A stretch of 51,816 bases of DNA from Saprospiraceae bacterium (GCA_028285545.1 JANQPA010000111.1:1-51816); one strand, 5' to 3'. Shown: positions 8,707-17,626, counted from the first letter of the stretch. Program-made: numbers and translations. The notes: a model not told the origin generated them from the letters alone.

Positions 8707-10560
8707 ATGCGCGAGACGAATTTTATCGATCAAAATAAAAAGAAGTGGAAAGATTTCGAGCGAGTACTGGATGGGCAGTACAAAGATCCCGAAAAATTAA
8801 AGGACCTTTTTATTCAGGTAACGGATGACCTTTCCTTTTCCCGTACTTTTTATTCCAATCGTTCTGTCCGGGTTTATTTAAATAATCTGGCACAGCGCGT
8901 TTTTTTTAGCATCTACAAAGGTAAAAAATCTCCCTTACGGCGTTTGTTGAATTTTTGGACTGATGAATTGCCTCAACTTGTTTATGAGTCCAGGCAAGCT
9001 TTTCGTTTATCTTTTCTTGTATTTATAGTCTCCATGTTAGTGGGCGTTTTTTCCAGCATAATGGATCCTGAATTTGCTTCGGTCATTCTGGGAGAAAGTT
9101 ATGTAAACATGACTTTGGAAAATATTGAATCAGGAGATCCGATGGCTGTTTATAAAGAAAGGGGGGCTTTTGGCATGTCAATGGGCATTACCCTGAACAA
9201 TCTAATGGTAGCTTTTATCACCTTTATTTTTGGGGCTTTATTTGGAGTAGGCACCCTGATCATTTTGATTAGCAATGCTATCATGGTAGGAACTTTTCAG
9301 TATTTTTTTATTGAAAGAGATTTATTTGCAGAGTCTTTCCTTACCATTTGGATTCACGGAACCTTGGAGATTTCTGCTATAATTATTGCTGGTGCGGCAG
9401 GGTTGACGATGGGCCAGGGGCTGGTATTTCCTGGAACTTATACCAGGCTCAAAGCATTTCAGCGATCGGCCAGACGAGGTTTGAAGATAATGATAGGCAT
9501 AAGTCCAATTATTATTTTAGCGGGGTTTATTGAAGGATACCTGACTCGTTTTACGGAAACACCTGATTTTGTTCGAGGCCTTTTTATAGGCATTTGTTTT
9601 TTATTTATTGTCGTTTATTTTGTCTGGTATCCGGTGCGTAAGGCACGAGCAGGTTTCAAATCTCCCTTAAAGGATACAGAGATTCCTCCTGATAAAAATC
9701 ATAAACTCAGGGTGGATACCATCAAAAGTTCCGGAGAAATTTTTGCAGACGTTTTTGCCATTTTCAGAGATCACTACAGCAAGGTCTTTTTACTAGCTCT
9801 TGTTACAAGTAGTCTGTATTGCCTCCTGGCTTTTCTTACGGCCTGGAAGCTACCTACTGAGATTTTTTCTTTTCCCAATGAAACGTTTGGATCAATAAGA
9901 GTGGTAGAACAGTTCTTTGTAAATGAAAACGCCCTCTTTTTACCTTTGGTAAGTATATTGGTAATGGGCTTGTTGACTCTTTTTGGCCAACATTTCGTTC
10001 TCAGGAGTATTAATCCTTCTTTAACCTTAAGCCGAAAAGCAGGAATAGCATACCTGGGAAAATTTTTGATTGCCTTGATGGTTATGCAAGTTATTATCAT
10101 GACCAGTGACTGGTATACCTTGTTAATTCTCGTTTTTGTTTTTCCCTTACCAATTTTGTACAATTTTATAGCTCAGGTAGAGAATAATGATATTGGAACG
10201 ACTTTTCGGCGTATGATTTTTTTGATAAGGAATAATTATGGCAGGATATTAGGATTGTTTATTTTGTTAATGCTTTTATCCTTGTTTTTTTTCTTGATTG
10301 TTGATTCCTCACTAGTAGAATTTTTCTTTAGGTATATTAGTTGGGTTGTTTATTTGGAGCAATCTATGATGAATGAATTAAGTGTGGTGGTACTAACCTT
10401 TGTATCCATTTACGTTATTCACTTACTCTATCTTCTTATCATAAGTGGCCTGGGGATTCAATATTATACCTTAAAGGAAATCAAAGAGGCAGATTTTTTA
10501 AAAGATAAAATTCAAAATATTGGGGCTGGTAAAAAAATTCAAGGTCTCGAAAAGGAATAA
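8707..10560 (+). CDS. Stage II sporulation protein M-like membrane protein (DUF95) fused to a long membrane C-terminus
   Basis: A 617-residue polytopic inner-membrane protein. The N-terminal half matches the SpoIIM/DUF95 pattern: a charged cytoplasmic N-terminus, then helices with the conserved NNLMVAFITFIFGALFGVGT and WIHGTLEISAIIIAGAAG strings. The second half (about 345-600) adds further membrane helices. In non-sporulating bacteria this family occurs in clusters with DUF4129, MoxR and DUF58 proteins and has no established biochemical role. It is the first gene of the rightward operon; the next start (10562) is immediately after its stop. Confidence 0.85.
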   Translation: MRETNFIDQNKKKWKDFERVLDGQYKDPEKLKDLFIQVTDDLSFSRTFYSNRSVRVYLNNLAQRVFFSIYKGKKSPLRRLLNFWTDELPQLVYESRQAFRLSFLVFIVSMLVGVFSSIMDPEFASVILGESYVNMTLENIESGDPMAVYKERGAFGMSMGITLNNLMVAFITFIFGALFGVGTLIILISNAIMVGTFQYFFIERDLFAESFLTIWIHGTLEISAIIIAGAAGLTMGQGLVFPGTYTRLKAFQRSARRGLKIMIGISPIIILAGFIEGYLTRFTETPDFVRGLFIGICFLFIVVYFVWYPVRKARAGFKSPLKDTEIPPDKNHKLRVDTIKSSGEIFADVFAIFRDHYSKVFLLALVTSSLYCLLAFLTAWKLPTEIFSFPNETFGSIRVVEQFFVNENALFLPLVSILVMGLLTLFGQHFVLRSINPSLTLSRKAGIAYLGKFLIALMVMQVIIMTSDWYTLLILVFVFPLPILYNFIAQVENNDIGTTFRRMIFLIRNNYGRILGLFILLMLLSLFFFLIVDSSLVEFFFRYISWVVYLEQSMMNELSVVVLTFVSIYVIHLLYLLIISGLGIQYYTLKEIKEADFLKDKIQNIGAGKKIQGLEKE

Positions 10561-10561
10561 A

Positions 10562-11317
10562 ATGGCGATGCTAAAAATAAAGACAGCCTTTTTATGTTTG
10601 CTGATTCCCTGTTTTTTATGGGGGCAGTGGTCTGGTCAAGATGCACGGGGTAATCTTTATCATGAAGAGGATATTCAGGAGCATCCCTTTGATGAAGATC
10701 GCTGGGAAGAAATTGTAGAAGGCTTGGATTATACTGAGCAGATCAGAGAAGTAAAAAAGAGAGAAACCGTCAATGCCCAGCAAGGACAAGAAGGACGGGA
10801 TTACGAAGAATCTGCCCGCCCGCCCTTTAGCCTCAATCAAGGATCGGGAATTATGAAAATCCTGATTATTTTACTGGCTATTGTCGTTTTGGTCTTTCTC
10901 CTGCGAGGACTCATGGGGAGTGATTTAAAAGTGAAAAATAAAAAGATCAAAAAGAAAGGAGAGGCCATAGATATCCAACGAATAGAAGAAGATATTGAAA
11001 ATGCAGATTTACAACATTTTATTGATCAAGCATTAAAAAATGAACAGTATGCTTTGGCCATCCGACTCTACTATCTTTCTGCTTTAAAAGAACTGACATT
11101 GAAAAAGACCATAAAATGGAAAAAGGATAAAACGAACTTGGATTATTTATCAGAAATGAGATCCTCTGAACATTTTCATTCTTTTAGGTCAATAACACAG
11201 ATATTTGAACGGGTTTGGTATGGAGAACATCCTCTTGATCGTGAAGGATTTTTGAAGCTGGAACCTGAATTTAAGCAATTCATTAACCATTTGAATGAGG
11301 TGGAGTTAGTACAATGA
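10562..11317 (+). CDS. DUF4129 domain protein
   Basis: Begins one base after the SpoIIM-like stop. This start gives MAMLKIKTAFLCLLIPCFLWGQ, a clear signal peptide; an in-frame start at 10520 would overlap the previous gene and spoil it. The mature part has an acidic periplasmic segment, one membrane helix (about 100-118), and a C-terminal cytoplasmic helical domain of about 110 residues whose LRLYYLSALKEL-like string (AIRLYYLSALKELTLKK) marks DUF4129. Family members accompany MoxR/DUF58 modules; function unknown. Its last codon overlaps the ATG of the DUF4350 gene (ATGA). Confidence 0.82.
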   Translation: MAMLKIKTAFLCLLIPCFLWGQWSGQDARGNLYHEEDIQEHPFDEDRWEEIVEGLDYTEQIREVKKRETVNAQQGQEGRDYEESARPPFSLNQGSGIMKILIILLAIVVLVFLLRGLMGSDLKVKNKKIKKKGEAIDIQRIEEDIENADLQHFIDQALKNEQYALAIRLYYLSALKELTLKKTIKWKKDKTNLDYLSEMRSSEHFHSFRSITQIFERVWYGEHPLDREGFLKLEPEFKQFINHLNEVELVQ

Positions 11318-12600
11318 ATAATTCGAGACGTTTCATTTTTATTTTCGCAATCCTGGCAGTAGTGATCTTACTGGCCATCCTGCTTTGGCAGGCTCCGACC
11401 CGCCATAATTGGCTGGAAACCTACAAGGAAGATAGTAAGGAGCCTTATGGAACGCATGTCCTCTTTGAATTACTCAAATCTTATTTTCCCAATAAAAATA
11501 CTACCGTTATTCAAGAAAAATTGAGTGACGAACTTCCTCTCAAGACTAATGAAAAAATGAATTATGTTTTTGTTGGAGGAGGATTATATATGGATTCTCT
11601 GGACGTAGAGGTTCTTCTTGATTTTGTTGAAGAAGGGAATACTGCCCTTATTTCTAGCAGGACTATTCCTTTTGATTTGATGTTTCATCTTTATTATGAA
11701 GAATGCGAGAATACTTATTGGGAAGATTATTATTCAGACACAGACTCTACAAATCATCTTAATTTATTTCATCCAAATTTAAAAAGAGACTCTGCTTTTC
11801 ATTTAAGCTATATTTATAGAGGTAAAGAACGGAATTACCGATGGCAATATATTGATGATGACTTCTTTTGTGATATGGAATACGGCTTTGTTAAGCTGGG
11901 GCATTTGAATGATTCATTGATTAATTTTGCCCGCATTAAATTTGGTGAGGGAACATTTTACTTACACACAACCCCTCTGGCTTTTACAAATATCACCATG
12001 TTGGAAAAAGAGGCACTGGACTATGCAGACCGGATATTTTCTCATCTGGAGGAAGGCCCTATTTTTTGGGATAAATACAGTAGAGTTTCGGAAGCAACGG
12101 CACGGCGTTTGAATAATAGTCCCTTACCACCTTCTGAAAGAAGGCTGTCTAATGAAACACCTCTGCAATATATTCTAAGTCAAGCTCCTTTAGCGGCAGC
12201 TTGGTACACTCTTTTAGGTGCAGCTCTTTTATATTTGTTATTTAGGGCAAAAAGAAAGCAAAGGATTATTCCCGTTTTGGAAAAAAATACCAATACCTCA
12301 CTTGAGTTTGTAAAAACAATTGGGCGTTTATATTTCCTGCAAAATAACCATCGCCAATTGTGTGTTCAGAAAATGAAATTGTTTAAGTCATTTATCCGGG
12401 AAAAATATCAACTGACAATAAGGGATGAAATTGATTCTAGCCTTGTTGGACGACTTTCTCATAAATCAGAAATACCGGAGGCTGCTATTCAAAATATTTT
12501 TGGTATGTTTCGAAATATTGAATCATCCTCTTTTGTATCTGAAAACACCTTAATTGAATTTCATCAAAGGATGGATGAGTTTTACAAGAATTGTAAGTAG
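11314..12600 (+). CDS. DUF4350 domain membrane protein
   Basis: A 428-residue protein starting within the ATGA overlap with the DUF4129 gene. It has an N-terminal membrane helix (about 7-25), an extracytoplasmic domain containing the DUF4350 hallmark YGTHVLFELLKSYFP and a GGGLYMDSLDVEVLLDFVEEGN region, a second membrane helix near 290-310, and a cytoplasmic C-terminal domain. Orientation suggests the DUF4350 domain faces the periplasm. It is a standard component of the SpoIIM/DUF4129/MoxR/DUF58 cluster. The C-terminal coding end is partly duplicated after a hairpin (12575-12657). The stop is TAG. Confidence 0.82.
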   Translation: MNNSRRFIFIFAILAVVILLAILLWQAPTRHNWLETYKEDSKEPYGTHVLFELLKSYFPNKNTTVIQEKLSDELPLKTNEKMNYVFVGGGLYMDSLDVEVLLDFVEEGNTALISSRTIPFDLMFHLYYEECENTYWEDYYSDTDSTNHLNLFHPNLKRDSAFHLSYIYRGKERNYRWQYIDDDFFCDMEYGFVKLGHLNDSLINFARIKFGEGTFYLHTTPLAFTNITMLEKEALDYADRIFSHLEEGPIFWDKYSRVSEATARRLNNSPLPPSERRLSNETPLQYILSQAPLAAAWYTLLGAALLYLLFRAKRKQRIIPVLEKNTNTSLEFVKTIGRLYFLQNNHRQLCVQKMKLFKSFIREKYQLTIRDEIDSSLVGRLSHKSEIPEAAIQNIFGMFRNIESSSFVSENTLIEFHQRMDEFYKNCK

Positions 12601-12657
12601 TTTTTAGGCGGTTACAAACCGCCCAAAACAAATGAGTTTTATAAAAAATGTAAGTAG
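12575..12657. repeat. 26-base direct duplication of a gene end flanking a hairpin
   Basis: Bases 12575-12600 (the last eight codons and stop of the DUF4350 gene) recur at 12632-12657 with 23 of 26 identities. Between the copies lies a hairpin with a perfect seven-pair stem (GGCGGTT at 12607-12613, AACCGCC at 12617-12623) flanked by TTTT and AAAA. The hairpin may act as a weak terminator or processing site within the operon. Confidence 0.7.
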
Positions 12658-12672
12658 CGACAATATTTAAAT

Positions 12673-13743
12673 ATGCATATTGAAGAAAATAAAGACATGG
12701 ATCCATTGACTCCTTCTGAAGAACAGGAAATTAGTGAGCCAAAGGAAGAAATACAATCTCCACCTCCTCTTCCGGAATGGGATAGGCCCCGTATAGATGT
12801 CACTAAGATTAATGATGCAGTTGAAAAAATTCGAGCAGAGCTGTCTAAAGTGATAGTAGGTCAAAATGAATTAATTGAATTATTACTGGCGGGTATTTTT
12901 TCAGGAGGGCATATCCTTTTGGAAGGGGTCCCAGGGATTGCAAAGACCCTCACCGCAAAATTATTGGCTCAAACTATAGAGGTTGGCTTTTCCAGAATAC
13001 AATTCACACCGGATCTGATGCCAAGTGATGTCATTGGAACCACCGTTTTTAATATGCAGACCTCAAAGTTTACTTTTAATGAAGGACCTGTTTTTTCCAA
13101 TGTAATACTCATTGATGAGATAAATCGGGCACCTGCCAAGACTCAGGCTGCCCTTTTTGAAGTGATGGAAGAATACCAGGTGACAGTTGATGGAGTTACT
13201 TATCCTATGAGTTTTCCCTTCTTTGTCATTGCTACCCAAAATCCGATTGAACAAGAAGGAACTTACAAACTTCCAGAAGCTCAGCTTGATCGGTTTTTGA
13301 TGAAAATTAACTTACAATACCCATCCTTAGAAGAAGAGAAGGTTATTCTTAGACGGTTTCGGTCGGATTTTAAAATCAGCCAGAAAACGGAAATGGATAA
13401 AGTATTTAATGCTGAAGAAATTCGAAGCTGCCAGGAAATAGTCGAAAAAGTATACATCAAGGATCAATTACTGGACTATATCGCTGCCATCATTCACGAT
13501 ACCCGTAATAATGGAGATTTATTTTTAGGTGCATCACCAAGAGCCTCTCTAGCCATAATGAAAACAGCCAAAGCTGTGGCTGCCATGAATGGCCGAGACT
13601 ATGTTACTCCTGATGATATCCAATATGTTGCTTATCCGGTTATGAACCATCGGATTATACTTACTCCTGAAAGAGAGATGGAGGGTTATGATACCAGAGA
13701 TGTGATAAAAGAAATTGTTCAGAAAATAGAGGTGCCGCGTTAA
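12673..13743 (+). CDS. MoxR family AAA+ ATPase
   Basis: A 356-residue cytoplasmic ATPase. Walker A is GVPGIAKT (residues 85-92), Walker B VILIDEINR (144-152), sensor 1 lies in FFVIATQNP, and the arginine finger/lid region follows with GASPRASLAIMKTAKA and the DVIKEIV end. MoxR proteins are chaperone-like ATPases that act with VWA-domain partners; here the partner is most likely the adjacent DUF58 protein, whose gene starts six bases after this stop. An acidic, proline-rich N-terminal extension of about 40 residues precedes the conserved core; a second start at residue 9 is possible. Confidence 0.93.
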   Translation: MHIEENKDMDPLTPSEEQEISEPKEEIQSPPPLPEWDRPRIDVTKINDAVEKIRAELSKVIVGQNELIELLLAGIFSGGHILLEGVPGIAKTLTAKLLAQTIEVGFSRIQFTPDLMPSDVIGTTVFNMQTSKFTFNEGPVFSNVILIDEINRAPAKTQAALFEVMEEYQVTVDGVTYPMSFPFFVIATQNPIEQEGTYKLPEAQLDRFLMKINLQYPSLEEEKVILRRFRSDFKISQKTEMDKVFNAEEIRSCQEIVEKVYIKDQLLDYIAAIIHDTRNNGDLFLGASPRASLAIMKTAKAVAAMNGRDYVTPDDIQYVAYPVMNHRIILTPEREMEGYDTRDVIKEIVQKIEVPR

Positions 13744-13749
13744 AATACT

Positions 13750-15075
13750 ATGCTAAAATCACTCTTTCTTACCAACCGGTTTTTTATCATTTGTGCTGCC
13801 TTAATCGTATTGTTTGTATTGAGCTTCATTGTCCTGCCTTTATTTACGGTAGTGCTCGTATTATTAGTATTGATTTTAGCTGTTTTGGTATATGATACTT
13901 TGCTGATTTTTGGAAATGATGTCAATCTAAAAGCCCATAGGAATTTGCCAAAGATCCTTTCGCTAGGAGATAATAATGCCATTAAAGTTCAAATTAGTAA
14001 TGAAAGCAGACATCAGCTTAATGTTGAAATAATTGATGAACTTCCTGTTCAGTTGCAAAACCGAAATTTTAGCAAAAGTTTCTCGATCCTACCTTATGAA
14101 GAAAAAATACTAAACTATGAGATCCGCCCTCTCGAAAGGGGGGCCTATGAGTTTGGTGCAATTAATTTATTTGTCAGTAGTTATCTGGGACTGGCTCAAC
14201 GACGGATAATAATAAATTTAGAGGATAAGGTCCCTGTTTATCCCTCTATTTTACAGATGAAACAATTTGAGCTAAAAGCCTTTGATCGGGTGACCATGCA
14301 GAAAGGGATCAAAAAAATCCGGAGAATAGGTCATAGCTATGAATTTGAGCAAATCAAAAATTACATCCGTGGGGATGATTATCGATCCATTAACTGGAAG
14401 GCCAGCAGCCGGAGGGCAGCTTTGATGGTGAACCAATATGAGGATGAGAGAGCCCAGCAGGTGTATAGTATTATTGACAAAAGCAGAGCCATGAAAATGC
14501 CTTTTGAAGGCCTGAGTTTGATGGATTATGCGATCAATACAAGCCTGGTGATTTCAAATGTGGCTTTGCAAAAACATGATAAAGCAGGACTGATTACTTT
14601 TTCGGATAAAATCGGAAGCACTATAAAAGCAGATAGTAAAACTACTCAGCTTAGTAAAATTCTGAATGCTTTATATAAGGAAAAAGAACGGACCTTAGAG
14701 GCCAATTATGAATTACTCTATTATATTACCAGAAAATTGATCAGAGGACGGAGCCTGATCTTATTGTATACCAATTTTGAAAGCAACTACGCTCTGGAAA
14801 GAGTTTTACCGGTTCTAAGGAAAATAAATAATTCACATCTTTTAGTGGTCATCTTTTTTGAAAATACAGAAATTCGGGCCTTTTCTGAAAAACAGGTGGA
14901 TACCCTGGAAGATATTTATTATCAAACGGTCGCCCAGCAATTTTTAAACGAAAAATCTCAAATGGTGCAAAAACTTAACCAATATGGTATCCAGGCCATC
15001 CTCACCCGGCCACAGGATTTATCCATTAATACCGTTAATAAATATCTGGAGTTAAAATCTCGTGGTTTAATTTAA
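13750..15075 (+). CDS. DUF58 domain protein
   Basis: A 441-residue protein, last gene of the cluster. Two N-terminal membrane helices (about 8-28 and 32-52) are followed by a beta-rich domain and then the DUF58 signature near residues 205-235, including IRGDDYRSINWKASSR. The C-terminal part has a VWA-like fold: IIDKSRAM occupies the position of the metal site but does not preserve the full DxSxS. Proteins of this type are the substrates or partners of MoxR ATPases. Its stop codon lies at the edge of a small hairpin and precedes a periodic spacer that reaches the convergent aldo/keto reductase gene. Confidence 0.88.
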   Translation: MLKSLFLTNRFFIICAALIVLFVLSFIVLPLFTVVLVLLVLILAVLVYDTLLIFGNDVNLKAHRNLPKILSLGDNNAIKVQISNESRHQLNVEIIDELPVQLQNRNFSKSFSILPYEEKILNYEIRPLERGAYEFGAINLFVSSYLGLAQRRIIINLEDKVPVYPSILQMKQFELKAFDRVTMQKGIKKIRRIGHSYEFEQIKNYIRGDDYRSINWKASSRRAALMVNQYEDERAQQVYSIIDKSRAMKMPFEGLSLMDYAINTSLVISNVALQKHDKAGLITFSDKIGSTIKADSKTTQLSKILNALYKEKERTLEANYELLYYITRKLIRGRSLILLYTNFESNYALERVLPVLRKINNSHLLVVIFFENTEIRAFSEKQVDTLEDIYYQTVAQQFLNEKSQMVQKLNQYGIQAILTRPQDLSINTVNKYLELKSRGLI

Positions 15076-15181
15076 GTTGCGTTGCAACTTTGTAATGGGT
15101 ATTGTGTAATGTGATATATAAGACTTAAATCAGAATTATTTAAATTCGTTTTATACCCAATACTCACTACCTAATACTCAA
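15074..15181. repeat. Convergent spacer with a hairpin and two inverted sets of 7-base units
   Basis: First a perfect seven-pair hairpin (AAGTTGC 15074-15080, GCAACTT 15084-15090) overlaps the DUF58 TAA. Then three 7-base units of form TAWTGKG run 15093-15113, and after 40 bases four units of form TACYCAA run 15154-15181. The two sets are roughly inverted, so the spacer can fold as an imperfect long hairpin. The last unit contains the stop codon of the aldo/keto reductase. Confidence 0.6.
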
Positions 15182-16176
15182 TTAAGTATTTCATCGATCT
15201 TATTCAATTCTTGTGAGGTAAAGGGAGGATGCCCCAGGCAGCCCACTGAATCTTCCAACTGAGCAGGAGTACTCACACCGATTAAGGCAGAAGTAATTCT
15301 AGGATCTCTTAGAACCCATGCCAATGCCATCTGCGCCAATGTTTGACCTCGTTCTTTAGCAATTGCATTCAAGCTTTGAACCATTCTAATCGATTCATCT
15401 GTTATGGCATCTTTTTTCAAAAAACCATGACTCTTAGATGCCCTGGAACCTTCGGGAATTCCATGAAGGTATCTATCAGTCAGAAGGCCTTGTGCCAGAG
15501 GAGAAAAGGCTATACATCCAACACCTTCTTTTTCCAAAAGCCCTAAGAGGTCATCTTCAATCCAGCGTATCAACATGGAATACTTAGGCTGGTGGATAAG
15601 GCACGGGGTCCCCATTTCTTTAAGTATTTTAAAAGCCTTGGCGGCTTGAGGAGCAGAATAATTAGAAATACCTACATACAATGCTTTCCCCTGGCGTACA
15701 ACTAAATCCAGGGCAGCCATTGTCTCTTCCAATGGGGTATCGCGATCAGGACGATGATGATAAAAAATATCTACATAGTCTAGCCCCATTCTCTTTAAAC
15801 TTTGATCAAGGCTTGCCACCAGATATTTTTTTGATCCCCAATTGCCGTAGGGCCCTTTCCACATGGTATAGCCTGCTTTAGTAGAAATAATAAGTTCATC
15901 CCGATAACCCTTGAAATCTTCACGCAGGATGGTGCCAAAATTTTCTTCAGCCGATCCGGGAGGAGGGCCATAATTATTAGCCAGGTCAAAATGGGTGATG
16001 CCTTTGTCAAAAGCTAAACGAAGGATGTTTCTGGAATTTTCTAACACGTCCACATGACCGAAATTATGCCAAAGCCCTAGCGAAATGGCTGGAAGTTTTA
16101 AGCCGCTCTTTCCACATCGGCGGAATTCCATGTTATCATACCTATAATCATTTGGGATATAAATGGCTGAACTCAT
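15178..16176 (-). CDS. Aldo/keto reductase, YghZ/AKR14-like
   Basis: A 332-residue NADPH-dependent oxidoreductase of the YghZ (L-glyceraldehyde-3-phosphate reductase) branch. The catalytic tetrad is intact: Asp64 and Tyr69 (THFDLANNYG), Lys100 (ISTKAGY) and His140 or His141 (DIFYHHRPD). The GPPPGSAEENFG loop and the KGPYGNWGSKKYL segment are typical of this branch. Reported substrates are aldehydes such as methylglyoxal and glyceraldehyde phosphate; the physiological one here is unknown. It is the third leftward gene after the BNR-repeat and aminotransferase genes, separated from the latter by a long palindrome. Confidence 0.92.
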   Translation of the reverse strand: MSSAIYIPNDYRYDNMEFRRCGKSGLKLPAISLGLWHNFGHVDVLENSRNILRLAFDKGITHFDLANNYGPPPGSAEENFGTILREDFKGYRDELIISTKAGYTMWKGPYGNWGSKKYLVASLDQSLKRMGLDYVDIFYHHRPDRDTPLEETMAALDLVVRQGKALYVGISNYSAPQAAKAFKILKEMGTPCLIHQPKYSMLIRWIEDDLLGLLEKEGVGCIAFSPLAQGLLTDRYLHGIPEGSRASKSHGFLKKDAITDESIRMVQSLNAIAKERGQTLAQMALAWVLRDPRITSALIGVSTPAQLEDSVGCLGHPPFTSQELNKIDEILN

Positions 16177-16241
16177 GTATTTAGTCGATTATTTAGATGC
16201 AAGGAATAGATTTTTGGGAAAATAAGGATTCTGAATTTAAT

Positions 16242-16300
16242 TTAAAAGGAAATAGGTTTGTTTGAGGCCTCAGGCCTCAAACAAACCTATTTCCTTTTAA
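16242..16300. repeat. 59-base perfect palindrome spanning the aminotransferase stop codon
   Basis: Two 29-base arms (16242-16270 and 16272-16300) are perfectly complementary around a single central C. The TAA of the aminotransferase (16297-16299) lies inside the right arm. On the minus strand the stem is followed by AATTCAG rather than a T run, so it is not a textbook terminator. The centre contains two overlapping AGGCCT palindromes. Confidence 0.9.
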
Positions 16301-17559
16301 GCCCCTAACTCTTTCAATGCTTCAACAAATGCGTCTAACTCCCGTGTGTTGGTATAAATATTAGGTGTAATTCTACAACCACGGACATTGGGTCGATTGA
16401 TGGCTACTGTGAATATTCTATATTTATCCATCAAGGTTTTTGCCAAATCACTTGGTTCCATTCCCTTTATGCCTACATTGGCAATACCACAGGCCCGATG
16501 TGCTTCTTTAGGCGTATTAACGATAACATTTGGTAAATCTCTTACTTTGCTGGTCCAATATTGCTGTAAATAACGTAATCGAGCTTCCTTGCGCTCAGGA
16601 CCAAGATGGTAGAGATATTCTAAAGCATTGCCAATTGCTAAATCAGTATGGACAGGGTGAGTTCCTGTATGATTGAGCCGTTCGATGTCATCCTGTTCCT
16701 TCCCCATATCTCCGAACATCTGCCAGATGCCAGCAATTTTTTCTTTTTTCACGAAAAGCATTCCAGCCCCTAAGGGTGCGCTCAACCACTTATGGAGGCT
16801 TGTACCATAATAATCACAGTCCAAATCCCGCATATTGAAATAAATGTGGGCAAAAGCATGTGCTCCATCCACCATTACATCCACTCCTTTGCTGTGGGCC
16901 ATATCACATATTTTTCTGATCGGTAAGATTTGCCCGGTGATATTGACCATATGGCACACCATTAAAAGTTTGGTTTTATCCGTAATAGCATTGGCATAGA
17001 GCTCTACAATTTCTGAATCAGATTTTGGATGATTGGGTAGGGATACCGTTTTATTGACAATCCCATGCCTTTTGGCCTGAAGTTCAAACATGTCACGCAT
17101 GGCACCATAATCCTGTAAGGCAAAAACGGCTTCATCCCCTTTTTCCCAATGTACCCCTCCTATAATCGTATCCAGAGATTCAGTGGTATTTCTGGTGATA
17201 ATGATTTCTTCTGCAGAACATCCTGCATGGTTTGCTAATTTTTTACAAATTTCCCTTTTATTGTCCAGCTGAACGGTCCGCATATAATAAGAGCCTTGAT
17301 AATTGATATAGCGGATATGATGGATCAAATTTTCCAGTATTTCTTGTGGAGTAAAACAGTAATAACCATTTTCTAGGTTAATATAATCTGGTTTTAATCG
17401 GTATCCAGCTCTCACCCTAGCCCAAAACTCTTCATTTCGAGCCGCTTCTTCAGGAGAAAGATGTTCAATTTCACTTACCCATTTACTAATGCTTTCAAAA
17501 AGAACAGGGGTGCCCAGGCCCAGGGCAGCGAAGTGTTTGAGAAAGGTGCGTTTGTTCAT
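16297..17559 (-). CDS. Class V aminotransferase (isopenicillin-N-epimerase-like), probably exported
   Basis: A 420-residue PLP enzyme of the cysteine desulfurase/epimerase-like fold. The PLP lysine is Lys257 (YGTSLHKWLS), the cofactor-binding Asp is Asp231 (DVMVDGAHAFAH), and TRNTTESLD near 122-130 forms the phosphate-binding region. The N-terminus MNKRTFLKHFAALGLG resembles a Tat-type signal (KR in place of RR, with the FLK follow-up common in Bacteroidota), so periplasmic location is plausible but not certain. The substrate is unknown; epimerase and lyase activities both occur in this family. It follows the BNR-repeat gene and a 22-pair hairpin and ends inside the 59-base palindrome. Confidence 0.88.
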   Translation of the reverse strand: MNKRTFLKHFAALGLGTPVLFESISKWVSEIEHLSPEEAARNEEFWARVRAGYRLKPDYINLENGYYCFTPQEILENLIHHIRYINYQGSYYMRTVQLDNKREICKKLANHAGCSAEEIIITRNTTESLDTIIGGVHWEKGDEAVFALQDYGAMRDMFELQAKRHGIVNKTVSLPNHPKSDSEIVELYANAITDKTKLLMVCHMVNITGQILPIRKICDMAHSKGVDVMVDGAHAFAHIYFNMRDLDCDYYGTSLHKWLSAPLGAGMLFVKKEKIAGIWQMFGDMGKEQDDIERLNHTGTHPVHTDLAIGNALEYLYHLGPERKEARLRYLQQYWTSKVRDLPNVIVNTPKEAHRACGIANVGIKGMEPSDLAKTLMDKYRIFTVAINRPNVRGCRITPNIYTNTRELDAFVEALKELGA

Positions 17560-17574
17560 AATTTATTATTTTTT

Positions 17575-17620
17575 TGAGGGACATAAGATTTTCGCATTTG
17601 CGAAAATCTTATGTCCCTCA
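17575..17620. repeat. Perfect 22-pair hairpin between the BNR-repeat and aminotransferase genes
   Basis: Arms 17575-17596 and 17599-17620 are perfectly complementary with a two-base centre. It starts six bases after the BNR-gene stop and ends 15 bases before the aminotransferase start. On the minus strand it is followed by A-rich, not T-rich, sequence. It could protect the upstream mRNA 3' end or reduce expression of the downstream gene. Confidence 0.9.
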
Positions 17621-17626
17621 GGTTAT

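Noticed and set aside
10520-10561. Upstream start for the DUF4129 gene
   Set aside because: It overlaps the previous gene and places 14 charged residues before an otherwise clean signal peptide.
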